A stretch of DNA of 24,079 bases from contig NW_013654439.1 of assembly GCF_000499385.1 (NCBI RefSeq), positions 1-24,079 of the forward strand, in the 5' to 3' direction. The notes under the pieces are model-generated. The model did no database searches and was not told the origin of the DNA. It saw only the letters and a list, made by a program, of their open reading frames with translations. Position numbers and translations under genes: made by a program. Origin of the DNA: Eimeria necatrix. Lineage: Eukaryota > Apicomplexa > Conoidasida > Eucoccidiorida > Eimeriidae. Below are positions 1 through 9,814 of this stretch, piece by piece. Numbering within the stretch: the stretch's first letter is position 1; each line of letters opens with the position of its first letter.

Positions 1-1275
1 GTAATTCGGCCTGGTACACAAACATGCCCATTCTTTTCCTCAAACAAATGCTTTGGTCATGATCACGCTATGAGCTCAAGTACGTAGGTGGCACTGTGTG
101 AGAGGCACCATTTAACATGTGTCCAATGCAACGCAGCCAGAAATCGCTAAGCCTGCGAAATTGGACGCGAAAACACATGAATTCAATACACTAATCACTC
201 AAACACTGCAAACAGAAGCATGCCCGTGACGGTGAGCAGGCTCCATAGACACGTCCACGCACGAGCTTTGTATTGGTAGCAGTACTTCTGTATGTTCTGT
301 TGCCGCCCAACACAACAAATTGCTACTGTTTTCTGTGAAGCCCATAACTTCGCTCAGTAAGAATAGGCATCAAACCACTAGCAGGCGTATTCTTTCCAAG
401 GTTTTGCCTGCTGGCACTGCGGTTTCGAGAGGAACAGGCACCAAAAGGGGCTTTGCGTAAGGCGTGTCACAGTAGTATCCAAATGTTAATTTTGCAAGAC
501 ACGCTTCGGAGAAACATACAGTCTGATCCAGTAGAGTCCCATGATACTCATAAAACGCAAAGGATGCTTTCCCCAACTCATTATGGTATCGTTGTGTCAT
601 AGTGTTGCAATTGGAGCTTTCTAAGGCGTACGCATTGCTTCGAGTGCTTTCTTGTTTCGCGATTGCGCGTCAGCCCTTGCTGCGTCAACCTGCCAGAGAA
701 ACAGCTACCATGTTGTATAGCTCTGCATGCCGTTTTTTTCGCAAATTTCATGCACCTGAAAGGATGTCTTCCTGCAGAACAAGACTTCAGCAATGCTGCT
801 AAAGTCTTTTGCCACTGTGGCACAGAGCAGCAGTGCAGTAAGCTCTTAATGCCGTGGTATCTCCTCATTTCAAAAAGCAACATTTTCACTGTGTGCCTTG
901 AAAAGTGAAACTGACATGATCTTGTCCAGCAGGCCGTGTGACAAGAAACGTCCCTTGGGTTCCACCTCTCGATGCATGCGGATAGTGTAACCGTTTTTTA
1001 ATATAAAATATCTTGGGAAGCGCAGCCACCATGCATGCGACGAAGTGCTAATCCCGTCAAACCCCATCAAGAAAAAAATGTTTCCTACTCTCTTTTGCAG
1101 AATTTTAATGCGTCACAGTTCACAAAATGGTGTCAAAAAGGCTGTACGAGCTTTTTCAGTGGAGCAAAAGACTTCCTGAAGTGAGCCAACGCAACTTTAC
1201 TGCTTTTGCCAATAGCAATACTGAGAACACGCCAAAAGCCGTTTTCCAAGTGTCAGTGTAGGATGTGGGCGCACT
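1..1275. other. gene-free stretch with three TGCATGC words
   Basis: I see no credible gene here. The minus-strand open run at 581-889 (102 codons) begins at GTG, has its first ATG two codons later, and matches no family I recognise. TGCATGC occurs at 724, 973 and 1032; the last two lie 59 bp apart, and both copies read ATGCATGCG. A modest hairpin (TCTTGTC pairing with GACAAGA, near 912-945) is of a size expected by chance. Probably intergenic or intronic. Confidence 0.6.
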
Positions 1276-1987
1276 GTGCCCCAAATTATTCGGAAATGCA
1301 AAGGAGTTGTTAAAGCGGACGTGGCACGACTAGCACTTAACCCAGATTTCACAGCCAGACCATATACCAGAAGGTTCCACCAATGGGTGCTACGAAGGTA
1401 TAGCTGCATCTTTTCTGTTATCTCCTCACCTTCTGCAATGCACATAGTAGCTTTACATGTATTGCGTAATTGCTTTCGCCAAATTTATAGAGTGATTTCC
1501 CCAAACAGAAGGCTCCCGTATTTCACTGGGTGCATAGAAACAAAAGGGCCCCAGGGTGGTGGCGCGCTAATAGCCTGCACCTTCCATCTGCCACCGTGGG
1601 CTCTATGGGATAACTTTAAACGCAAAGTTGGAAAGCTTTATTGTGTCAAACGACCTGCTACAAATGAAGAGCTCTTACAGTAATCGTCCGCTGCAAGATA
1701 TTAATTATCACACAAGTCGAGCCTGCAGGTTGTTTCTTGTAGAAAAGCGCCTCTATGCAACAACACGCGCCGTGCGACGCCTTTCATTTTGCAGAACAAA
1801 GCAAGATTTTTTGTGTCGTGCGCATATAGGCTTAGTTCCCATGGCATGGCACTGGCAAGATAAGCTTGCACACAACCAGATGTTTGTGGTCAGAATGCAC
1901 ACCATGCCCTGCAGTGTTCACTGCTGGCATGAGTGTTATGCTTTGGAATGCTTATCAGTACCACACGTGCCTAGCTGTGTAATCTGA
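1276..1987 (+). other. two overlapping stop-poor frames, probably chance
   Basis: A 135-codon run (1276-1683) overlaps a 119-codon run in another frame (1628-1987). The first opens with GTG and the second with TTG, so neither is a normal eukaryotic start. The first in-frame ATG of the upstream run is at about 1435, leaving 82 codons. The translations are rich in Cys, Arg and His and show no domain, signal peptide or repeat that I recognise. An internal exon cannot be excluded by eye, but nothing positive supports one. Confidence 0.3.
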
Positions 1988-3377
1988 CTAAGCGAACCCA
2001 TGGAAAAGGGAAGCTGATACGGCACGTTTAATTTTGTGGCTGCGCGGCAAACCGGCGCACGGGCTGTAGGTTCTATATGGAACCAGCATGCCAAGCAGTC
2101 GACGATTGTGCAATTTATACACCGTCGTCTATTTTTAGGCCTAGTCTTAGAGCAGAGCGCAAAGCCTTTTCTCCTGCAGTAGCAAATACATGGCAACAGA
2201 GCCGGGGACGCGGAGCAACTATGCCACTTCTTCATTTACGAAGGCAACACTTCCAACAGCCGTAGCTGACAAAGCATGTCCTGCCTGCTGTTTTCCGCAA
2301 ATTGGAATAAGCATTGCCTGGAATGAAGGCGGCCATGAACGATGAAACGATCAGCTAGCGCTCAGGATGTACACGTCTGGTGCCTCTAGACGTTCCATTT
2401 TGCGCCGAATGGAAAACATTATCCGGGCTCCACTTAGTTTTTCTACGTTCCTTCTGATGTACCACACTTCCCATGTTTACCGCTGTGCCTGCTTCAAATC
2501 ATCGTGAGCACTTGCAGCCGCAAGAAGCATCGAGGAATATCCAAAGACCGTTAATGTCCCGGATCACGTAACAGACTGTTATCTCGGCACAAGTGGAGGT
2601 CACTACAGAACAAAGATAGAGCCCTTCCCGCAAAATGCGAACATGCAAGAGGCGGACATGCAGGAAGAGCTGGGCATTACGGAATTTCCGACAATACTCG
2701 AGATTTTGCAGAAAGCATTGCATTATCAATGCATTTTATTAACCACGCGCAAGAAGACATTGAGCTGCACGCTGCACTCAAAGTCCAAAAGAGGGCGTGC
2801 AGCTTGTGGCACTTGATTGCAGAATAAAATACGAAAGTCCTGTGCTTTAACCCTCTGCAGTGTACGACAATCGACTCCACGACATTTTGGGTTTTGCTCA
2901 ACAATCTAGCAACTTTGCTCAGGTAAAAACGAAGCGATAAAACTGACACAATTCGCGCTGCTCAAAACTTTTTGGCAAGCAAGCTATATATAGCGAATAT
3001 GCGCACTAAGCCCAAAACCCGAAGTTTGCATATATGTGCGTCCCCATGCCCTAGAAAAGGTATGCGACTCGCTGGACCATCAAGGCTCTGCTGAATTGCA
3101 GACCAGCCAAGAGAATTACTTCAGCCAAAATCGGACCACCACTTCCACCTTCAAATTCCTTCTGAGTGTCTGCAATTTCTAGGAACGCTTTTCCCAGTAT
3201 TTGTTCACAAAAGCTTTTACGTAGCTTGTTGCGAGTTCAGCTACCGATGGATGGCTGCGGGAAAGCACATTTGAGTAACACGCCTCCAGAGCCTAATCCG
3301 TGTTAACGGCCCATACACTGAGAGCAACTTAGGCAGTGATCGTGCGGAGAAGCGAGACGTGAGACAGCCTTCCTGGC
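1988..3377. other. gene-free stretch
   Basis: No gene is supported. It contains only short open runs on both strands, a 7-bp tandem pair (GCTGCAC twice, 2764-2777), and a perfect 12-bp palindrome GCTATATATAGC at 2983-2994. About six perfect 12-bp palindromes are expected by chance in a window this long, so the latter is unremarkable. The word AATAAA near 2823 has no gene to serve. Confidence 0.55.
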
Positions 3378-4015
3378 ATGCGATTCTTATATCAGCCGAT
3401 CGAGTGTGTGTTTAGCATACAGAGGGGTCGACCCACCGAACCACCAAACCCCGTAATGCGCATTCCAAAAAGCTGGCCACAGTCAAGCACTGCACTGCAC
3501 ATATCTTGCGCAACGCCAGCACACTGCTTCTGCAATCAGAGAGCCCATCAGCGTACGGCCAAACTTTTCAGCACTTTGACCAGACGGCCTGCAGGGAGCC
3601 TCACGCTTTCCACGGGCTCCCCCTGTATTTTGCATCCAAGACTGTCAGTTTGTTCTGCAAATCTCTTGCATTACACACATCTAGTAACATTTCCTTTGGG
3701 CTGAATATTCAATACACACTTTCGGCAAAAACAGCTTTCACAGAGAAATGTCTAAGCGACTGCGGAGTCTTGACTAGGGTGAAATTTCACGGTGTGCATC
3801 AGCATCAAGTATCTCTTTCTCAACAAAAACACCAAACCTTCATGCTGTACAGCGTAGCAGATGCGCTTTGTCCTCTTTGGCATTACAAGACCTTCGCGAA
3901 TGACCGAAACCACTCAGTCAAATTTCAAAGTGATTTCTGGGCATCGCGTACTGCTGGAAGGAAACAGCTGTCGTTGCCAGTCTGGCTTCTAAATACTATC
4001 CTGTTAGTGCTCTAG
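3378..4015 (+). other. longest open run of the window, probably not coding
   Basis: Two plus-strand frames overlap here. One starts at ATG 3378 and runs 108 codons to 3704. The other spans 169 codons (3506-4015) but starts at TTG; its first ATG is at 3842, leaving 57 codons. Assuming about 46% GC, I estimate roughly a one-in-four chance of at least one run this long in 24 kb of random sequence. The 169-residue translation contains many Ser, His and Leu and shows no recognisable domain; its last residues (LLNTILLVL) are hydrophobic but too short to call a membrane helix. A perfect 12-bp palindrome, GTGAAATTTCAC, lies inside at 3779-3790. If anything here is coding it would be an internal exon, but I see no evidence that requires that. 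Confidence 0.25.
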
Positions 4016-5063
4016 CTCACTCTCTATCAAAACAGGAGTGATTAAAAATAGTGGGCACCGCTGTGCAGCCTTGATTAACCTGCCCCATGATATCTTTGGA
4101 TCCTTCAGTCATATGCCAAAATTTTGAACTAAATAGCAGTCATCTGAATTGATGTTTAAAAGCCAGGGATTCAAGAGTTGGAGAAACTGCAATCTCGTTT
4201 AAAGCCGGATGGCCCTTGGGCTGAAATACTTTGATGGCAAACTCGAGCTAACTGGCGTCGCCGTGAGTCAGGTTTCCCAGTGCATCCGACTTTCTCTGTC
4301 TTGAACAAGGTTAAAATGTTTTTCCCGAACTCTGTAAGAAGGACGGATTGCAAAGGAGTGCGGGCGACGCCAGACAAGAGGAGTACGCAGTGCTGGCACG
4401 TCTTGGCACCGTTCATTCAACTTACGCTTACTCGACACACACCCAAACACTGCCTATGTAGAACAGCAACAGACCTTGCAAGTCATTCGCCACAAACTTT
4501 CATGGGCAATATCGCTACCACAGTGTTGCTGAAAGTCCATTGGTTCCCATTGGCTGTGACGCTACATCATAGAATCCATTGAGAAGCCACCCAGTGTACA
4601 CGGCGACTGTTAATGCTGAATCCAAGTGCTAGGAGGTATGCTCTAGATTTCACAGCCGGCGGGGCTTGCATGCGGTGTACAATTGGAGGTGTCACTAGTC
4701 ATATCGTTAACGTACTTGAAGCAGTCGGACAGAGAAGGGCAACATGCTTGGACCAATATCATAAAGATAAGCAACAATGCTGCGCAGCAGTGTCACTACT
4801 CCGCAGGTCATCGGGACCGTGGACAAGAGTTTCTCCCTGAACTAGTTCGTGACCGAACGACCACAATGTCTCGAAATTGTTTCAAGCCCGCAAACCCTCC
4901 AGCCGCCGCAATAAAGGGTTGGGTGCACGAAAAATTTTGCAAACAGCCAAATACTTTTGACTGAGGGGTCGCATGAAGGCAGTTTATGACGACGCATTAG
5001 TGAGACGAAAGCAAGCAAAGATTCCTCACATTCCTACGTTTCCTACGTCACGACGCAAGTGAC
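4016..5063. other. gene-free stretch
   Basis: No gene is supported. Opposed short open runs overlap at 4171-4582, but the longest (100 codons on the plus strand from 4280) begins with GTG and matches nothing. A TGCATGC word lies at 4667. A 5-bp stem with a 4-nt loop at 4845-4858 is trivial. AATAAA occurs near 4909 without a coding context. Confidence 0.55.
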
Positions 5064-5405
5064 ATGAGCCAGAAAGCTCCTGCTCAGTACTTTTGGCCCT
5101 CTATGCTTCACCTAGTTGAGCGATCCCGGAGACGAACAACCGCGAGCACACTGGTGTCACCATTCTTACATCCGCATGGAGCTACACTTGTCAATCCTGT
5201 GCTTAGCGCTCTGCCAATTGCATGCACTTGGCCTAGCGCCAAAGCAAAAAAGGCACACTTCCTGAATGGCCAAGCAAGTGTTTGCGCGAAGGAAACTCGC
5301 CATATTTCCGAAAATTTCTGGTGCAGCAAATGCACGATGGGGTTTTGGTACTGCTGCACTAACTCGGCATTTCCACAAATGGCTCCGCTGCAACGGTATT
5401 CATAA
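5064..5405 (+). other. 113-codon ATG frame with antisense open frames
   Basis: This is one of the longer ATG-started frames in the window (ATG at 5064, 113 codons). On the minus strand, 5108-5359 (83 codons, GTG start) and 5166-5393 (75 codons, TTG start) are also open, so three of six frames lack stops across much of the interval. That pattern reflects locally stop-poor sequence and does not by itself show coding. The plus-strand translation contains a CxxC pattern (WCSKCTMGFWYCC, about residues 92-104) but no convincing zinc-binding domain. I do not recognise a family. Confidence 0.2.
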
Positions 5406-5523
5406 TTTCAGGGAAAAGATATATCACCACTAAGTACACGGTAACGCCTCGAATCCTAGTGGACCACAGGGAAGCGACAGAAGATATGAACCAAACGCTT
5501 CAAACCTGAAACGAAAACGACAG

Positions 5524-5561
5524 AATAAATGAAATCGGCGGCAATAAATGAAATCGGCGGC
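5524..5561. repeat. exact 19-bp tandem duplication
   Basis: The unit AATAAATGAAATCGGCGGC occurs at 5524-5542 and again, with no mismatch and no spacer, at 5543-5561. Identity between the copies suggests a recent duplication, for example by replication slippage. Each copy contains AATAAA, but no gene upstream would use it for polyadenylation. Confidence 0.95.
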
Positions 5562-8500
5562 TTTTGAGTGCCTCCCCACCATATTCTTACTTCAGAATTC
5601 GGCATCCAAGCCCGACTTTGTGGTCCACGTAAAACCACGTGCTTTAAGCAGCGAAAACGCATCTAAAGCGGCACAACTCCCTGAAGTTTTCCGCGTCCTT
5701 ACAATTTCATGCCTACAAACACATCTGTTCGGCAAAAGCAATGTCCCCCCTTTCGTTGTTGCTGTACTTTATTCCTTTTCCTACGCGTCAAATTGGATTG
5801 TCTGAAGTGGAAACATATGCGCGGTTCATGCCTCCAAAAGGCTACACCGCCATAGAGAATTCAGGACCGCAGCTATAGCGCTTGTTGCAACTTGCTCTTA
5901 CAGACACATTTCCGTCTTTCAAGCTTTCCTGTTCATCAACACATTCTAATCAGCTCCCTTGCAGTTTCTTTCACTGAGGTACTTAAGCAAGCCATTGCCA
6001 AAAGGAAGCAGAGAAGCACGAATCTCAAATGCAGTTGGCAGCAACCAAAAATATCATTGTGGATCGGCTTGCAGCAAACGCCTCAAACAAACCCACAATT
6101 CCCAACCCACAAATTACCGCATTTCGCACACAACGAGTAGCTTTGTATGCTTCGTCCTGCTCCTCGCGAGTTGCCACAGTCGAACAAAACACATGACGTG
6201 GTGTACTGGCAACCACATTACTGCATGACATATCAGCCCTGAACCATGTTCGTCACTGCCAAAGTTCTGGCCACGTCAATTTTATGCACGCAGCGTTTCA
6301 CCAGAAAAAAGCAGGCGCACATCCTGGGACTTCAGAGCAATGGTGAGGTGTACGTAGTTTTGCTATCGAAATTGTACATTGTTCCTGAGCCACAATTTGG
6401 GGAGGTTTTGTTGTGCGTCTTCCGGCAATCTTCTTAGAAAATCAGGTTAACGCAATACGATGATTTCTCAACGAATTGAAAATTACGTGGCTGTAAAATA
6501 GTGCGGAAACATGAAGACGTGTGTAGGTCCGCGCTCAGCATCTGCAGCTTGGAAGACGCCCGAGAAGGTCAGCCCTATACGAAACGCCAAATTATTGCCT
6601 ACCGTGAAGCGAAAATGTGTCTTCAACCTATCCAACGAAGTCAATATTTCTCGTGGGGACTAACTCTAAAATGTGTACGCCATCATGTGCTGCTTTAACT
6701 GGGTGGCTAGGGCAGCGAAGATGACTGGGAGAAAACACTCTGACGGCACTTTTCGGAGTCATGCCCGAAAATGTGTCTGCGCTTCGTGGACTAATAATTA
6801 TTTGACACCTGAAGAAAGCTTCTTTGCGCAATGTAGAGTAAAAGCACACTTCCTGACCGTTCCAAGTAACACATATGCACTCATTTTGAGCACGATGCTG
6901 TTCGATCATTCTTTAGCTTGTATCTGCAAACCGTGCAACACCCTGCTACGTCTGACAGCATAACAAATTCAGCTTGGCACCGTAAAAGGTGTTAGGAAGA
7001 CAGGGAACCTGAATGAGGGCGAAAACGAGCTGCACGACTGTCCTACGCCTTTTATGTTTGCAAAATTTGAATCGATCATAAATTTGTCTGTCGATGTAGG
7101 CCGCCGTACAATTGATGCGCCAAGAATGCGTCGTGTTCATTGATCTGGTTACTCTAGCCACATTAACTATAAGAACCTAATTTGCCACAGGTCACATAAT
7201 GGCACGCACGTCCTGTTGAAGAGAAGGAAATATAGGGCAAGCATCTATTTTTGACAGCAGTGACGATTTGCAAGGCGCTAAGTAATTCCAGATGCCTTTA
7301 TTTCGATTGTTCACGTGCTAAGTATGTGTGAGGTTTGGCTCATTAAAGCAAATACAAGGAATTTTGGATAAAATGAAACATGTAGCCCTTTTACGTGGAA
7401 GGCATTAATTAGCTAAGTAACAACGACAAGCAACTAGCTGGAGGAAAGAGACGCAGTGCATCACTGCAAAGTACCACGCTTACCGTGTGGGGTATGACTG
7501 TGCGTCACTTGAAGTAAGGAGGCACCTCCTGCCCTTGCAACCGCTAGTATTGCATGTTCGCGCCTGCAAAGTCCGGCGGCTTTGCACGGATCTCGCAAAT
7601 AACTACATCCCAGGGGCTCTACAGGGCGTGAGCCTGTATCTTGTCGATTGCATGGGCTTTGCTCGCTGTCATGAGAAACGACGAACCCCCTGAATTATAA
7701 AGTCTGTATCCATGCTTACGTAACTTGTGAAACACGGAGACAACACTTTGCAGTTGCCCCTGCAGACGAGCTTGGAGGTCTTGTTTCTTGATGTCCTCCT
7801 CAGTATAAAGACAATACTCCCATCCTCATCATTAAAGCTATTGATGATATTAGCTCAAACTTTTTCCGGTCACACCTAGACTGCGGCGCCAGCGTGTCGT
7901 ACTGCTGGAAGAAATAACGTAAAGACGCCATGTGCACATAAATACAGACGAAAGAGCACAAAACGCACAGAGCAGCTTGCTTGTGTCTATATTCAACGTG
8001 CATATTTGTACTCACTTCATGGAGGATGCTAGTGCTACGCAAAATGACACCCCGAGCACTTGGCTATTTCAAATGCTTGGCTGCCTGATATCCTGGGGGC
8101 AAACAATGGTATATGTGCCCCGGCAGCAAATTCGCTTTGTCGAGCAGTATGGGCCCACAGTGTTGGCCCGCGGGTTGTTTTGCATTGTCAAATAAAGCGA
8201 TCTGAGTAATCAAAAGAGGTGACGAACTCCCTGATTAACAAATACTATTTAAAATGCACCTCTTAATTAGCACGCCAACACATGGCACAGTAAACACGTG
8301 GTCAAAACACGCAAAACCTGACAAAAGTCAGAACAGCAGCGGCATCCGTTGAAGTAGGCACGAGTAGAACGGGTCTATTGGACAGCGCAGTGCGACCTCT
8401 GGCGCTCACCATAAAATCCAGTAACTTCATCGCCAGAGAGGAGTACAGGGTTCCTCAAGCTGCTACGCACACCTTCCGTCGTTCCGCTGCCGATGATATC

Positions 8501-8749
8501 TTCCCCTTTGTCAGCCTTATTGGTCTAGAGACACATTCACTCACTGCCTGGGAAGTGAAGTCAATAGTAAGTCAAGTACATGTTTGCAGCCACGACGGCA
8601 GCCGATAGGACAAAAACCAGTTGCATTAAGCTCTGCACTATCCAGCTTACTGAATCAGAAAGTAGTGAATGGGCTTTAATGTTTAGACGTATGCGCATAG
8701 ATGCAAACAGTGAAGGCAATGGCGTGATGGCAGCATCTTTCAGTTGGTC
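5562..8749. other. gene-free stretch
   Basis: About 3.2 kb without a supported gene. Open runs reach only 60-100 codons and fall in many frames on both strands. The runs at 6628-6963 overlap in antisense and show no family signature. The ACTTCCTG word is present at 6848, and no TGCATGC is seen in this interval. I found no tRNA-like box B, no long repeat and no mobile-element open frame. Confidence 0.55.
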
Positions 8750-8777
8750 TCAATGCTGACGTGAAAGAACAAACCAG

Positions 8778-8797
8778 TTTTATGTTATTTTATGTTA
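8778..8797. repeat. exact 10-bp tandem duplication
   Basis: TTTTATGTTA is present twice back to back (8778-8787 and 8788-8797). The second copy runs into the left arm of the adjacent hairpin, whose right arm also contains TTTTATGT (from 8845). The duplication may therefore have arisen within the inverted-repeat element. Confidence 0.9.
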
Positions 8798-8869
8798 GTT
8801 GTTCCATAATAGCGCTCTATGGAAGTATGAATTCCATAGTGTGCTTTTATGTAACAATTATTTGAGAAT
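8787..8869 (+). repeat. long hairpin / inverted repeat, possible MITE remnant or small-RNA precursor
   Basis: The arms 8796-8824 and 8832-8860 are inverted copies separated by a 7-nt loop (GTATGAA). Position by position, 24 of 29 pairs are Watson-Crick, two are G-U wobbles if the plus strand is transcribed (8798 with 8858, 8814 with 8842), and three are mismatches (8804, 8810, 8816). The eight innermost pairs, CTATGGAA with TTCCATAG, are perfect. Beyond a four-base internal loop, five more pairs form between 8787-8791 and 8865-8869, one of them a wobble. By a rough uniform-base estimate this exceeds what chance should yield in 24 kb. A weaker inverted relation may continue outward: TCAATGCTGA at 8750-8759 is the exact reverse complement of 8961-8970. 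No open frame is needed to explain it. It could be a palindromic non-autonomous transposon remnant, a small-RNA precursor, or an isolated inverted duplication. I see no clear target-site duplication. Confidence 0.75.
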
Positions 8870-9782
8870 TTTGCCATCTAGTATATTGTGTCTTCCGCCA
8901 CGCGTGACATGCAGATTACCATTTTTTATAGTGCAACAATGTAAATGCCATGAATTTACCTCAGCATTGAAAATAGAATAGAGTGTCATACTACCTGCAC
9001 GAAACGTCAGTAACGAAAGCGTCATCAAACGAACATAAAGTAGATTTGCAGTGCATTTGGGCGTGATGTCCCTGGCAGCCTCTCTTTTTCTCACGTCCAA
9101 AAGGGTGAGCTATTTGATGCACATCCGGGATAGGCCCAGTAGCAAAGCTGGACAAAACGGTGGGAACGCAGCATTTTTCGCTCCATTTATCGCCACTTGA
9201 CTTCTCGATTATCTTTCCAGACTGAGTCGTGCCGGAAGCATAAGTCGGTGTGTTATCGTTATTTACACATGGCGGAGACGATTACAGGTAAAGAAAATCT
9301 AAGTAGTTGCCACTTCTAAATGAATAGCCGTTGCCAAATTCACAGTTGCCTGATCTCCATCTTTCCCGGCACAGCTCTTGCTGAGGGAAGTAGCTGAAAT
9401 ATGCATCTCTCATGACGCTGCATTTTGCACCTCGTTTAGTGCATATATCTCCTTCGGCCAGCAACAGCAACAAGCACGTACTCGCTAAATAATAGAAACA
9501 TCGCCAATGAAAAGGTGCCTTCAATGGAAAACTGACAGACCATAATTTATGCACTACTTGCCAGTAGTCTTGCACGTCCGTGCCTTTTGTTTCAAGTGAG
9601 TAGAAAGACCATTTCATCCTATGCCATTCCACAGCGCTGCTACAAGCGTAAACGTTGGTGAATTATCGAGGCAGCAGCATGGGCGGACCGAGTATTTTGC
9701 ACTAAAGCTACGGGAGCTGAAAACAAATATACGCAGATTGAAGCGTTAGTCCATCGTCGTCTGTTTCTTGGAACATGTAGGC
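8870..9782. other. gene-free stretch
   Basis: A minus-strand open run at 9282-9632 (116 codons) begins at GTG. Its translation has one hydrophobic run (YYLASTCLLLLLA, about residues 47-59) and several Cys, but nothing I can assign to a family. Otherwise the interval holds short chance runs only. The inverted 10-mer at 8961-8970 is described with the hairpin. Confidence 0.45.
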
Positions 9783-9814
9783 GTGCATTCACATGGCAGT
9801 GCATCCACATGGCA
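9783..9814. repeat. 16-bp tandem duplication, one mismatch
   Basis: GTGCATTCACATGGCA (9783-9798) is followed directly by GTGCATCCACATGGCA (9799-9814). The single T/C difference points to an older local duplication than the exact one at 5524. Confidence 0.9.

Noticed and set aside
3506..4015. 169-codon open run as a protein-coding gene
   Set aside because: It starts at TTG, its first ATG leaves only 57 codons, the length is within chance range, and no domain is recognisable.
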